The notes: generated by a model from the letters alone, not told the origin. A stretch of DNA of 64,000 nt from Butyrivibrio sp. YAB3001 (GCF_900112195.1 NZ_FOKR01000003.1:1-64000), one strand, 5' to 3'; shown: positions 24,610 to 34,030, counted from the stretch's first letter. Program-made: numbers and translations.

Positions 24610-26769
24610 TCACTGCACTTTCTTTAGAACAAAATCATCTATCGTGCCCCAACTTGCAACATTGGATTTCACCGATACTCCTATTTTAAGAACGCCGTCC
24701 GTGACCTGGATGTTTGTTATGACCGGATTTTTCCACTGAGCCCAGCTTGTAACAGCAAATTCTTCTGTCATTTGCTTTCCGTCTGAAGTTTCACAGAAAA
24801 GTTCCATTTTTGCAGTATCGTCGGTATCGCCACCCTGGGCAAAGCACTCAAGCTGATATGTTCCTGCTTCAAGGCCTGAAATTTCCTGAGATGCAGTGAA
24901 TTCGATGTCTTCTCTTCCATTCCAAAAATGAAGAGCTATGCTTCCATCGTGAGCATCATCTTTTTTATTCTGATAGTCAGTCGGATTTGTTGCATTTGCG
25001 TAGTCAATCTTCCACATAGAAAGATCTTTATCCTCAAAGCTTGGATTCTTAACAAAGTTTTCTTCTTTTACCTCAAGATGGCAGATTACTCTGCTGTTTT
25101 CTTCATTTTTCAAAGTACCATGGAGCGTTATTTTTCCTCCCTTACTTGTATCTAACTTTGCAAGATCAGCCTCATCCCACACTATCTCGATACTGTCCTG
25201 TACAGAAGGATCATTGTAAATAACAGGAGCCTCTGTCGGAAGTTTTACTTCCTCTCCTACCTGAACTGTAATTTCAATATCAGGAACAGACTCTACTTTA
25301 AGTCCTGCTGAATGCCCCTCATATACGTATTTAAATACATTGAGCGACTGCAGTGGATATCCCTTAAAGTCAAACATTGCCTGATTATCCCACGAACATC
25401 CACCATAATATTTGCCTGCATCATTTGGGTCATAGTCCTTGGCAAATCTGCTTGCCCATCCGCTTCCATATTTTTCCCAGATAGCATTATTGGTATTTTT
25501 GCTTGAACCTACAGGGATCCACACTCCTTCCCAGTAGCAAACTCCGCAGGCTCCACCTTCATTTGCTGATGCTATGATATCTCTTATCATATGCGCCTGT
25601 CCTTGAACCGAAGCAGAATATCCGTCTATGAGATCTTTTTTTCCATCAAAACTGTTTCCTGAATCATCGCCATCACTGGTGGTATATGGATAAGATGTCT
25701 CAACAAGCATTACTTTCTTTCCATATCTGTCGATCAGCTTCTTTACGACGTTCTGCATATTTTCAAGGTCGCCGTGCCAATATGGATAGTAAGACAGCCC
25801 CACTATATCATAGTCAATGCCGTTATTTTCAAGGTTAGAAACGAGCGCCGGTACCTTTCCGCCGCCATCTTCAATATTTGTATAATGCACTATTATCTGA
25901 ATATTTTTGTTCCTATCAGCAGCAACCTTTCTCACAGCTTTACTTCCGGAATCTAAAAGCCTGGTCACATTGGGTAAAGAACTTTCTCCGGACATTCCGT
26001 TGTTTATTTCATTTCCAATCTGCACAAAAGTAACATTTACTCCCGCATCCAAGATTTCTCCAAGAGCCTCAGTGGTAAACTCTTCAAGAGCGCTGCATTT
26101 TTCATCAATATCCATGCCTTCCCATGCTTTTGGAGCAAACTGCTTCTTGGGATCTGCCCAAAAATCTGAATAATGAAAATCAATCATTACCTGCATTCCG
26201 GCATCAGTCGCTCTTTTTCCAAGAGTAATTGCAGTCGTAACGTCATTGTTTCCGCCGCCATAGCCATTCCCCTCAGCATCGTACGGGTCATTCCATACCC
26301 TAAGTCTTATACAATTAACTCCCGCTTCTGCCATGGTCTTAAATACATCAGCTTCTTCACCCTGAAAGTTATAGTATTTCACACCACTATTTTCTTCAAC
26401 TAAAACCGATGACGCATCCATTCCGCAGATAAAATCTTCTGGGAGATTCTCTACCTTCTCAACGAAAATATCATCCTCATTTGCGCCTCCTTCAGCAACA
26501 GCTTCACCTAAATTAGTTTCATCATCGTTTACTGTAGCTTCAACATCGTCCTTTTTTTCACTTTCATCTGTCGTTTCACCATTTACCATCCCCGAATCAG
26601 CCGCAGCATCCTTCTCTTCGCCCTGTTCATCCGACATAGCCCCCTCAACATTTGCCTCTCCAATAGTATCCGCTGTCGCAGCTTCCTTCCCACATCCGAC
26701 AGCCATTCCGGCAATTATCGCTCCCACCATCACAGCAGTACCAATCTCAATCAATTTTCTCTTTTTCAT
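24610..26769 (-). CDS. Lipoprotein GH53 arabinogalactan endo-beta-1,4-galactanase with CBM-like C-terminus
   Basis: Lipoprotein signal (lipobox near AVGC at residues 23-26), then an acidic Ala/Glu/Asp-rich linker (~30-105). The GH53 (beta/alpha)8 domain spans ~110-480: FICGMDASSVLV, GVNCIRLRVWNDPYD, VMIDFHYSDFWADP, acid/base Glu in FVQIGNEINNG, GLSYYPYWHG, nucleophile Glu in LVETSYPY. An Ig-like (Big_4-type) domain ~490-555 follows, then a C-terminal beta-sandwich (NPSFEDKDLSMWKI to FVLKK) similar to galactan-binding CBM61. The enzyme cuts beta-1,4-galactan side chains of pectin at the cell surface. Monocistronic with no transporter directly attached. CBM61 is probable but not certain. Confidence 0.93.
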   Translation of the reverse strand: MKKRKLIEIGTAVMVGAIIAGMAVGCGKEAATADTIGEANVEGAMSDEQGEEKDAAADSGMVNGETTDESEKKDDVEATVNDDETNLGEAVAEGGANEDDIFVEKVENLPEDFICGMDASSVLVEENSGVKYYNFQGEEADVFKTMAEAGVNCIRLRVWNDPYDAEGNGYGGGNNDVTTAITLGKRATDAGMQVMIDFHYSDFWADPKKQFAPKAWEGMDIDEKCSALEEFTTEALGEILDAGVNVTFVQIGNEINNGMSGESSLPNVTRLLDSGSKAVRKVAADRNKNIQIIVHYTNIEDGGGKVPALVSNLENNGIDYDIVGLSYYPYWHGDLENMQNVVKKLIDRYGKKVMLVETSYPYTTSDGDDSGNSFDGKKDLIDGYSASVQGQAHMIRDIIASANEGGACGVCYWEGVWIPVGSSKNTNNAIWEKYGSGWASRFAKDYDPNDAGKYYGGCSWDNQAMFDFKGYPLQSLNVFKYVYEGHSAGLKVESVPDIEITVQVGEEVKLPTEAPVIYNDPSVQDSIEIVWDEADLAKLDTSKGGKITLHGTLKNEENSRVICHLEVKEENFVKNPSFEDKDLSMWKIDYANATNPTDYQNKKDDAHDGSIALHFWNGREDIEFTASQEISGLEAGTYQLECFAQGGDTDDTAKMELFCETSDGKQMTEEFAVTSWAQWKNPVITNIQVTDGVLKIGVSVKSNVASWGTIDDFVLKKVQ

Positions 26770-26870
26770 ACCCTTTCCCTTCCTATAATTCCAAGCTCAT
26801 ATTTCAGTATTTATTAGCTTTTTGTTTATTGATATGCCACTTTCACAAGCTCAAAAGGATTAGCAAGTTT

Positions 26871-27079
26871 GAGCGTCACAGACAGTTGTGGGAATCAGCC
26901 TGAAAATGTGCAGTTCTCGGACGAGGAGATGATTTACAAAATGAAGAATCAAAGGAAGGTCGACTGTTTTGAACAGCGCTGAAAGGAGACCTTCCTTTGA
27001 TTCTGAATTTTAGTAAATCACGACGCAGACGAAAGCCAACATTTTTAGGCAACTCCCGATAACTGTCCCCTACGTTCTG
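26871..27079. mobile_element. MITE-like palindromic element
   Basis: Two ~90-base arms are imperfect inverted copies of each other. The inner 15 bases (AATCAAAGGAAGGTC at 26947-26961 and its complement at 26988-27002) are perfect around a 26-base loop. Pairing continues outward through TGATTTAC/GTAAATCA, CTGAAAATG/CATTTTTAG and ACAGTT/AACTGT to the ends. There is no transposase. The frame running through it on the minus strand is a shadow. This fits a miniature inverted-repeat element inserted in the galactanase upstream region. Confidence 0.6.
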
Positions 27080-27104
27080 CCCCCCTACATTCAAATTATC
27101 CCCC

Positions 27105-28118
27105 TCAGTAATCCATTATCCTCTCAAGTTCATCCATCTGCTCCCCGCAATATTTTACATAAACTTCAGTCATTGCATCCCTAAAACGCTTCTTCTCCTC
27201 CAAAGAAAGCTCAATAACTGTTATCCCACTCTTTTCCGCAATCTGCCTTGAGCTCTTTTCCCGCTCAGCCCAAAGCTTTCGCTCATAAAGTGCAGACTCT
27301 CTGGCACAATCTGCAATTATACTCTTATCTTCTTCAGAAAGCTGGTTCCATATGGCGCTTGAACATATCTGCAGCTCCGGAACTCTTGTATGCTCATCAA
27401 CGGTATAATATGGAGCCACAATATAATGCCTCATAGATTCATATGAAGGCCAGTTATTCTCTGCTCCATCAACCATCCCCTGTTCAATTGCCGAATACAC
27501 TTCAGAATAAACAATCTTGGATGGAACTGCCCCAAGCGCCGACACCATATCCGCCATCATTGCAGACTCCTGAACCCTTATGTTCATCCCCTCTATATCT
27601 TCAAGCTTTCTTATTGGACGGATACTATAGAAATTTCTTGCCCCTGCATCATACCAGGAAAGTCCTTTAATTCCATAGCTTTCAGTCTTATTGAGGTATT
27701 CATCCCCAATTTCCCCGTCCAGCACTCTCCACATATGCTCGGAACTGGAATACAGATAAGGCATCTGCAAGATATTCATGTCAGGAATTATTTCCGCAAG
27801 CTGAGACAACGAAACTCTGGCAAAAGCAATTCCTCCATAGCGCATCTGCTTTATAACTTCGCTCTCACTTCCAAGCTCGGCATCATATTTCACAAGAATC
27901 TTTATTCTTCCACCTGTCTTTTCATAGACAAGTTCAGAAAAATAGTCCGCCCCCAAGGTTGTGGGATAATTTGCTGTCTGATTTTCCGCATAAAAAAACA
28001 CATATTCAGGTGTAGGCCCAGTATCTTTTTTCACATTAATTGTAGCCAAGACTACTATCAAAACAATAACTAAAACTGCAGAAATTAATGATAATACTAT
28101 TACAAGCTTTCTTTTCAT
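27105..28118 (-). CDS. TRAP-type solute-binding protein (DctP family), sensor-associated
   Basis: N-terminal membrane helix (LVIVLSLISAVLVIVLIVVL) with no lipobox, so it is an anchored extracytoplasmic protein. The DctP fold is clear: LGADYFSELVYEKTGGRIKI, FARVSLSQLAEIIPDMNI, conserved MNIRVQESAMMADMVSALG (Arg binding the carboxylate), and YSAIEQGMVDGAENNW. It overlaps the response-regulator gene by four bases and ends an operon with a histidine kinase, so it probably presents the ligand to the sensor rather than feeding transport (inference). A true transport partner dctP is at 32855. Confidence 0.88.
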   Translation of the reverse strand: MKRKLVIVLSLISAVLVIVLIVVLATINVKKDTGPTPEYVFFYAENQTANYPTTLGADYFSELVYEKTGGRIKILVKYDAELGSESEVIKQMRYGGIAFARVSLSQLAEIIPDMNILQMPYLYSSSEHMWRVLDGEIGDEYLNKTESYGIKGLSWYDAGARNFYSIRPIRKLEDIEGMNIRVQESAMMADMVSALGAVPSKIVYSEVYSAIEQGMVDGAENNWPSYESMRHYIVAPYYTVDEHTRVPELQICSSAIWNQLSEEDKSIIADCARESALYERKLWAEREKSSRQIAEKSGITVIELSLEEKKRFRDAMTEVYVKYCGEQMDELERIMDY

Positions 28119-28879
28119 TTCCCTACAGCCCCGCTTCTGTATTCACTTGGCGTCATTCCCACCATCCGCTTAAATACTCTGGTAAAATAATTTGCATCAC
28201 GAAATCCGGCTTTATTACTTATATCTTTAATATTGATCATCGGATCTGCCAAAAGAAGCTTTGCCTTATTTAAGCGATATTCATTGAGATAGGTGATAAA
28301 ATTTTTGCCAAAATTCTGCTTAAAAAGCTTGCAAAAATACACCTCAGAATACCCAAAGGCACTTGCGATATCCTGCAGAGCAATGTCATCCCTGAATCTG
28401 CTATCAATAAATTCACCGACTTTTTTTACAAAAGCATTGTTTTCCAAAAGCGCGTCTGCAGGCTCTCCTTCAACAGAAGGACTTACGTTTTCATGCTTTT
28501 TATCACAATGCCCAAAAGCCTCCTCCAAAACATTTATAAGTTCTTCTCCGGAACAGGGCTTTAAAAGATAGTCCAAAGCCCGCACTTCGATTGCTTTTTT
28601 TGCATAGCTGAATTCATCAAATGCTGTCAAAAAAATAATCCCCGCATCCGGATGCCTGTCCCTGATAACGGAAGCTGCCTCAAGTCCGTTCATTCCGGGC
28701 ATTGCTATATCAAGAACTGCAATCTGGCAGCTCTTTTCCTCATATAACTGCACTGCTTTAAGTCCGTTTTCAGCAAGATACACTTCAACCTGCTCAGGAA
28801 AAAAACTCATAATTTTCTTATTTACAACCTGTCTCTCGATAGGTTCATCATCTGCCACAAGAATTCTGTATTTATCCAC
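28115..28879 (-). CDS. AraC-type two-component response regulator
   Basis: A receiver domain at ~1-120 has ILVADDEP acidic pair, phosphoacceptor Asp in IAVLDIAMPGMNG (~residue 56), Thr in FLTAFDEFSYAKKA and Lys in YLLKPCSG. An AraC-type double HTH lies at ~150-250 (LQDIASAFGYSEVYFCKLFKQ; ISNKAGFRDANYFTRVFKRM). GTG 28879 shares a base with the histidine kinase stop. This is the YesN-like family that controls carbohydrate genes in Firmicutes. The nearby dctPQM operon is the likely target (inference). Confidence 0.93.
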   Translation of the reverse strand: MDKYRILVADDEPIERQVVNKKIMSFFPEQVEVYLAENGLKAVQLYEEKSCQIAVLDIAMPGMNGLEAASVIRDRHPDAGIIFLTAFDEFSYAKKAIEVRALDYLLKPCSGEELINVLEEAFGHCDKKHENVSPSVEGEPADALLENNAFVKKVGEFIDSRFRDDIALQDIASAFGYSEVYFCKLFKQNFGKNFITYLNEYRLNKAKLLLADPMINIKDISNKAGFRDANYFTRVFKRMVGMTPSEYRSGAVGK

Positions 28880-30381
28880 TAGTCGTCAACCCCATGCAAA
28901 GGTATACAGATTGTCACCACTGTACCTTCATTCTTTTTGCTAACGATATCAAGGCTTCCTTCATCGTACATAGTGCGAATCCTTCTATTGATATTTCCAA
29001 GCCCGATACCTACCGCTTCGTTACCGTCAATTGTTTCCTTCAAATCCTGAAGATTTTCCCTTATATCGGATAATAATTCATCATCCATTCCAACTCCGGT
29101 ATCCGATACATCTATAACAAGTTTCCCGCCGTCTTCCCTGATAGCAACCTTTATGCTCCCGCCTTCAACCTTTGGCGAAATACCATGAATAATAGCATTT
29201 TCCAAAAGAGGCTGGAATGTAAACGTAGGAACTATAATCTTGTTCTCATCTACCATGCAGTCAATGCTAAACTTAAGTCTATCACCAAACCTCATCTGCT
29301 GAAGATACATATAGTCTTTGGATATCTTAAGTTCCTGATAAAGAAGAGCTTCTTTTGAATGATTCTTAAGATTATAACGGAATATCGAACTTAAAGCCTC
29401 TATCATCTGCTCAGTTGTCTCTGCACCCTCAAGATTTGCATTTCCTGCGATCACATTTAAGGTATTAAAAAGAAAATGCGGATTTATCTGGCTTTTTAGA
29501 AGCTCAAGGTTCATCGCTTCCAGTTGCTTTTCTATCTCAAGATTTTCCATCTCCTGCAAATGAAGTTTATCAAGAGCCTCTCTTTTTTCCTCCATAGCCT
29601 TGATGTACTCACCGGTTGCAAATTTCATCTTGTTAAAAGCGGCCACCATATCTCCAAGCTCATCCTTATTATCAACTTTGACGTCATCGATAAAAAAGTC
29701 ATTGGCCGCAATTTTCCTTGATGCATTTGCAAGCTTGATTACGGGCACTGTCACGCTTCCGTTTAATATCCTTGATATTTGAAGAATAAAGAAAAACAGA
29801 CAAACACTTAGTATAGCAGCAATAAACGGCGCCCTTATAGCAATGGGGCGAAGCGCGCGATAGCTCTGATTTCCCTCCTGCATATTGGATTCCACAAATT
29901 TCTGAGCGTACCCTGCAAGATACTGCTGCATGCTATAGACATCGTACATTTTTTCTATATACATATTTTCAGAAAGATGATCTGTAATGACCTGATTTCT
30001 GTATGAGCAGTACACCTCATAAGCGCTTCTGAGTGCCTGAAGCTGAGCGTATCTGTCATCCCCAAGCTTCTCATAATTTAAAGGCATCGCATAGATAGCT
30101 TTTTTTGTAGCACTAACGCTCTCTTCCCAGGTTTTTTGGTCAACTTCTTTCGTTCCGCGGATAAGTCCGTCAAAAAGATCTATCTCCCTGCCAAGTGTAG
30201 TCACTATCTCACCACATTTAGAATTAGCCTCCATGACATCATTAAAATCAACCATAAAAAGCTTTACTATCCATACATCAAGAAGAAGCGCCACAGAAAG
30301 CGCCACAAAAACACTTGAGGAAAAAAGCCGTATTTTATTCTTTATTGTTAAGTTTTCCCAGATATGCCTCATTTTCTTCAT
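28879..30381 (-). CDS. Sensor histidine kinase (YesM-like, HisKA_7/LytS group)
   Basis: Two transmembrane helices (~16-36, ~185-205) frame an ~145-residue extracellular helical sensor. A HAMP domain follows (NGSVTVPVIKLANASRKIAANDF), a coiled-coil segment, then the His_kinase box LKSQINPHFLFNTLN with the phospho-His in PHFLFN, and a HATPase_c domain (LLENAIIHGISPK; DTGVGMDDELL; GIGLGNINRRI). The ATG at 30381 overlaps the upstream stop in an ATGA junction and beats a TTG at 30396. It partners the YesN-like regulator just downstream. Confidence 0.92.
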   Translation of the reverse strand: MKKMRHIWENLTIKNKIRLFSSSVFVALSVALLLDVWIVKLFMVDFNDVMEANSKCGEIVTTLGREIDLFDGLIRGTKEVDQKTWEESVSATKKAIYAMPLNYEKLGDDRYAQLQALRSAYEVYCSYRNQVITDHLSENMYIEKMYDVYSMQQYLAGYAQKFVESNMQEGNQSYRALRPIAIRAPFIAAILSVCLFFFILQISRILNGSVTVPVIKLANASRKIAANDFFIDDVKVDNKDELGDMVAAFNKMKFATGEYIKAMEEKREALDKLHLQEMENLEIEKQLEAMNLELLKSQINPHFLFNTLNVIAGNANLEGAETTEQMIEALSSIFRYNLKNHSKEALLYQELKISKDYMYLQQMRFGDRLKFSIDCMVDENKIIVPTFTFQPLLENAIIHGISPKVEGGSIKVAIREDGGKLVIDVSDTGVGMDDELLSDIRENLQDLKETIDGNEAVGIGLGNINRRIRTMYDEGSLDIVSKKNEGTVVTICIPLHGVDD

Positions 30382-30845
30382 CTGATATGACTGCAAAGGA
30401 AATTGTAAAATTCCTCTTTTTCTTTTCCCAAAACTCTGTTAGTAAGCATGTATCCGTGTCTGTCATCTGACATGATAACGATCATATTTTTTTGCCTTAT
30501 CGCATTCGCAATCTTTTTCCAATGGATATTCTCGCTCTTGTTTCCGGTACTTACATGCATACCGCTCTCATCAAAAGAAAGCTCCATATCTCTTGGCAGA
30601 TCTTCGAGCTGCCTTGCGCTTGCCCCTAAGATTGCAAGTGGCTGTATTACAGGGAAAAGAAAACATCCAAGAAGCATAAGAAGTTTAAAGAAGTCATTGG
30701 CAGATGTAAAAAATCTGACTGTCATATAGATCATAGCAGCTGTGAAAATAATATTTACCAGCCCAACAGATGATCTGTATGTTCGCTCCATTGCCATTTT
30801 CCACAGATCTATTGCTTTGACATCGCAAATATACTTATATTTCAT
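30378..30845 (-). CDS. YcxB-like membrane protein
   Basis: 155 residues with two transmembrane helices (~25-45 and ~52-75) and a C-terminal soluble strand-rich part: LSFDESGMHVSTGNKSENIHWKKI, then IVIMSDDRHGYMLTNRVL. This is the YcxB-like family (function unknown). It is the first gene of the sensor operon and overlaps the histidine kinase by the ATGA junction, so it may modulate the sensor (inference). Confidence 0.75.
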   Translation of the reverse strand: MKYKYICDVKAIDLWKMAMERTYRSSVGLVNIIFTAAMIYMTVRFFTSANDFFKLLMLLGCFLFPVIQPLAILGASARQLEDLPRDMELSFDESGMHVSTGNKSENIHWKKIANAIRQKNMIVIMSDDRHGYMLTNRVLGKEKEEFYNFLCSHIR

Positions 30846-30862
30846 ACGCTCCCCCTATATAG

Positions 30863-30900
30863 AAAAAACTGATGACTGAAAAAGCGGTCATCAGTTTTTG
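30863..30900 (-). terminator. Intrinsic terminator after the TRAP operon
   Basis: ACTGATGAC (30868-30876) pairs with GTCATCAGT (30887-30895), with T-runs on both sides, so it works for the minus-strand TRAP operon and separates it from the sensor operon downstream. Confidence 0.8.
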
Positions 30901-30913
30901 TAGTTATATACAA

Positions 30914-32209
30914 TCATTTCATCAACAGTTCCGGCAAGAACATGCTTATCTCAGGAATAAATGTAAGAAGCATGAGAACCAGAATCATACATAAATAAAA
31001 TGGTAATGTTGCCTTTACTACTCTCTCCATCTTGACCTTGCCTACTGCAGAGCCGATAAACAATACCGCTCCAACAGGTGGCGTCAATAACCCGATACCA
31101 CAATTCAGCACTATCATTATACCAAACTGTATAGGATTAATGCCAATAGAAGTAGCAATCGGAAGAAGTATCGGTGTAGCAATAAGGATGATCGGTGCCA
31201 TATCCATTATGCAGCCCAGAACAAGCAGTATCAGATTTAACAAAAGCGCTATGAGGACCGGATTTCTTGTAAGTCCTATGATGGCATTTGCTGCAAGATC
31301 CGGAACATGAAGTGTTGTCAGGCAATATCCGAAGATACTTGATGTAGCGATAAGAATAAGCACGATTGAAAGTGTATCAATGCACTGCTCTAAAGTCTTC
31401 CATACCCCCTTGAGGTCAAGTCCTTTATAAATAAACACGCTGACTATTAGAGAGTAAATAACAGCTATAGCTGCTGACTCAGTAGCAGTAAACACTCCGC
31501 CGACAACTCCCACAACTACTATGATAACAGCTGCCAGAGCCCAGAATGAAACTCCAAGCTGTTTAATGAACTTCTTAAAGCTGAACTTATCTCCCTTTGG
31601 ATAATGTCTTTTCTTAGAAATGATAAAAGAACCTATCATAAGAGATGTCGCCAAGAGTGCCCCGGGAATATATCCTGCAAGGAAAAGACTTCCTACTGAT
31701 ACTCCTCCTGCGCTCATTGCATAAATGACCATGTTGTGGCTGGGAGGAACAAGCAGGCCCTCGCAGGAGGAAGTAATTGTAACAGCAGTTGAAAAATCAT
31801 CATCGTATCCCTGCTCGACCATCATAGGGATAAGGATGCTTCCAAGCGATGCAGTATCAGCAGCTGCAGAACCTGAGATTCCGCCAAAAAAGTATGATGC
31901 CACGATATTTACCATAGCCATACCGCCCGTCATCCAGCCAACACACGCATCAGCAAGAGCTATCAGCTTTTCGGATATTCCACCGCTTCCCATGATGCAG
32001 CCCATTGTAATAAAAAACGGTACTGCCATAAGGCTGAAAGAGCTGATTCCTTTTACCATCTGCTGACAAACGGTAGTAAGGGGAAGCCCCTGATACAAAA
32101 GGCAAAAGATAGATGACAATGCCACTGCATAAGCAATATGAAATCTGAGAAAAATCATAACGACAAAACTTATAAGTAATATCGCGATAGCAGTTGTATT
32201 AACAGTCAT
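30914..32209 (-). CDS. dctM: TRAP transporter large permease subunit
   Basis: 431 residues, ~12 hydrophobic helices, DctM family: FFITMGCIMGSGGISEKLI, then the conserved GSAAADTASLGSILIPMM, ITSSCEGLLVPPSHNM and ILVLGCIMDMAPIILIATPILLP. It carries the Na+-driven transport path with DctQ. Its ATG abuts the dctQ stop (TAAATG). It is the last gene of dctPQM. Given KdgF across the divergent promoter, the cargo is likely a sugar acid or oligouronide (inference). Confidence 0.93.
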   Translation of the reverse strand: MTVNTTAIAILLISFVVMIFLRFHIAYAVALSSIFCLLYQGLPLTTVCQQMVKGISSFSLMAVPFFITMGCIMGSGGISEKLIALADACVGWMTGGMAMVNIVASYFFGGISGSAAADTASLGSILIPMMVEQGYDDDFSTAVTITSSCEGLLVPPSHNMVIYAMSAGGVSVGSLFLAGYIPGALLATSLMIGSFIISKKRHYPKGDKFSFKKFIKQLGVSFWALAAVIIVVVGVVGGVFTATESAAIAVIYSLIVSVFIYKGLDLKGVWKTLEQCIDTLSIVLILIATSSIFGYCLTTLHVPDLAANAIIGLTRNPVLIALLLNLILLVLGCIMDMAPIILIATPILLPIATSIGINPIQFGIMIVLNCGIGLLTPPVGAVLFIGSAVGKVKMERVVKATLPFYLCMILVLMLLTFIPEISMFLPELLMK

Positions 32210-32734
32210 TTATTTTCCCTCCTCCCTGATAAAAAATCCTTTGATGTGGTTATAGATTGCCTCCAGTTCAAAGATTATCATTGCAAAACCTGCAACGGGA
32301 ATAGGAAAATACATCCAAAATCTTGAAAGCTTCGGGAGTGAAACGTAAACGCCCTTACTTCCTATGTTCTTTGCATATTTCCAACCGACTATAAGCATTA
32401 CAAAGGCAAGCCCCATAATGAATATATCAGCCAGAAGGTCCAATATTTTTATTAGTTTTTTGGGAAGATAGATGTCAAACGCTGTCATGCGGATATGCGC
32501 TCCACGCCTTATGGCAAGCGCTGCTGACAAAACTGCCATGTATGACATGAGAGTAAGGACTACTTCTTCACTCCAGGAAGGATCCGGAATAAAAGGGATG
32601 TACCTTCCAAGAACGCTCATACTGGTTATCAGAATGTCCGCTATCAAAAGAAGTTTGCATATAAACAATACAGTCTTATATGTTCCGTCATATACAGGCT
32701 TTAACTTATCCACTGTATCAAAAAATGATTTCAT
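32210..32734 (-). CDS. dctQ: TRAP transporter small permease subunit
   Basis: 174 residues with four helices: TVLFICKLLLIADILITSM, EEVVLTLMSYMAVLSAALAI, LLADIFIMGLAFVMLIVGW and FWMYFPIPVAGFAMIIFELE. The conserved SWSEEV, RRGAHIRMTAFD and W-x-FPIP elements identify DctQ. It forms the membrane complex with DctM. It is separated from dctP by 120 bases holding a strong hairpin and a dispersed repeat. Confidence 0.92.
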   Translation of the reverse strand: MKSFFDTVDKLKPVYDGTYKTVLFICKLLLIADILITSMSVLGRYIPFIPDPSWSEEVVLTLMSYMAVLSAALAIRRGAHIRMTAFDIYLPKKLIKILDLLADIFIMGLAFVMLIVGWKYAKNIGSKGVYVSLPKLSRFWMYFPIPVAGFAMIIFELEAIYNHIKGFFIREEGK

Positions 32735-32769
32735 ATTACCTCATTCCTTAGTTTAAGTATGTTGTACAA

Positions 32770-32806
32770 TACTCCTGTCACTACACAACATGCACTGACA
32801 GGAGTA
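32770..32806 (-). promoter_or_regulatory. Intercistronic hairpin between dctP and dctQ
   Basis: TACTCCTGTCA (32770-32780) and TGACAGGAGTA (32796-32806) are perfect 11-base inverted copies around a 15-base loop. No T-run follows. Such hairpins between a binding-protein gene and permease genes often stabilise the upstream message, giving more DctP than DctQM (inference). Confidence 0.7.
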
Positions 32807-32816
32807 CTGATTAAAG

Positions 32817-32856
32817 TGATGTCACAGATTCAGACTTTTGACCCTGACATCATATT
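32817..32856. repeat. Dispersed TGATGTCA hairpin repeat, copy 1
   Basis: GATGTCA (32818-32824) and TGACATC (32845-32851) close a stem; the whole unit TGATGTCAC...TGACATCATATTA recurs at 39453-39493. It lies right after the dctP stop codon. Confidence 0.6.
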
Positions 32857-33946
32857 ATTTCATATCAACGATCTTCTGATAATAATCTTCAAGTCCCTTG
32901 ATATTGGCATCGATAACAGGCTTAACTGCTTCCTGCCAAGGAGTGATATCATCAACTTCGATGATTGTTACACCGTCTGCCTTAAGCTCATCAAGTACTT
33001 CTTTTTCCTTCTGCTCTGAAATTGAGCGGTTGTATTCGGAAGCAACTTTTCCAGCTTCTTCAATAGCACTTTGCTGATCTGCGGAAAGCTTGTTCCATGC
33101 CTCATCTGTGATGATAACCTGGATAGCGCCAAGTGTATGTCCATCGAGGATCATGTAAGGAGCAACTTCAGGGAATGCATTTGACTTGTAGTTTGCGATT
33201 GGCTGCTCAGCTCCATCTACAACACCTGTCTGAAGCGCTGAATAAAGTTCGCCGAAACTTACAACTGTAGGAGAAGCTCCAAGTCCTTCAACAAGACCGT
33301 TCATGATAGGGTCATTTGATACGCGGATTTTCTTTCCCTTAAATGAATTAATATCTGAAATCTCATATGTTGTGAAGAAGTGACGGAAGCCCTCTTCTCC
33401 ATAAAATAATCCTCTAACGCCACTGCCGTTGTCTGAAGGCTCCTGAAGGAATTCCTTGGCAAGGTCTGATGTTGCAAAGTTCCAGAAATGTTCTCTGCTT
33501 GTAAATATATATGGAAGTGAAAGAAGCATTGACTTCTGTCCGCCATAGCTTGTGAGCGCAAAAGCTGAAATTCTCGAAATATCGATAGTTCCGCCACCGC
33601 CAAGCATTGTATCAAGGACATCATTTTCTGAACCAAGTACTCCACTTGCCTGAAGGTCGATCTTTACTGAGCCATTTGTTCTTGCCTCAACCTCTTCCTT
33701 AAACTTCTGATCTGTCATACCAACAATTGTGTCAAGTGGGTTAACCTCTGCCATAACAAGAGTAATGGCATCTGCTGCCGGTGTAGTCTCCTGTGCAGTT
33801 TCCTGAGTGCTTTCTGTCTTTGTCTCAGTTTCTGTTGCTGCCGGTGTCTCTGTAGTTGCCGGTGTTTCAGGCGCAGTAACACCGCATGCTGTCATTGATA
33901 AAACAGTTGCTGCCGTAAGGACCATAGAAATTAGTTTCTTTTTCAT
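32855..33946 (-). CDS. dctP: TRAP transporter solute-binding protein
   Basis: Signal peptide (KLISMVLTAATVLSMTACGV, with a lipobox-like TAC-G) and a Thr/Glu-rich linker (~25-55), so it is probably a membrane-tethered lipoprotein. The DctP fold follows: VKIDLQASGVLGSENDVLDTM, ISDINSFKGKKIRVSNDPIM with the ligand-binding Arg, and LYSALQTGVVDGAEQP. ATG 33946 fits the signal peptide; the frame is open to 33988. It is the first gene of dctPQM and resembles the DctP at 27105 at moderate level. Confidence 0.93.
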   Translation of the reverse strand: MKKKLISMVLTAATVLSMTACGVTAPETPATTETPAATETETKTESTQETAQETTPAADAITLVMAEVNPLDTIVGMTDQKFKEEVEARTNGSVKIDLQASGVLGSENDVLDTMLGGGGTIDISRISAFALTSYGGQKSMLLSLPYIFTSREHFWNFATSDLAKEFLQEPSDNGSGVRGLFYGEEGFRHFFTTYEISDINSFKGKKIRVSNDPIMNGLVEGLGASPTVVSFGELYSALQTGVVDGAEQPIANYKSNAFPEVAPYMILDGHTLGAIQVIITDEAWNKLSADQQSAIEEAGKVASEYNRSISEQKEKEVLDELKADGVTIIEVDDITPWQEAVKPVIDANIKGLEDYYQKIVDMK

Positions 33947-33998
33947 TAAAAAGCCTCCCTCTGAAAATAAGAACGTGCTAAATTGCACACCATAGAAC

Positions 33999-34030
33999 TG
34001 TCAGAGTTTTTTTCTGACAATTCAATTATA
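33999..34030 (-). promoter_or_regulatory. Promoter and palindrome upstream of dctP
   Basis: A TATAAT (minus strand, 34025-34030) with no clear -35 lies just upstream of a palindrome TGTCAGA-N7-TCTGACA (33999-34019) in the leader. The weak -35 suits activator control, for example by the YesN-like regulator nearby. The palindrome may be its site or another operator. Confidence 0.45.

Noticed and set aside
26876..27094. 72-codon minus-strand frame before the TRAP-type gene
   Set aside because: It runs through the palindromic element and reads both arms; no ribosome site or family pattern.
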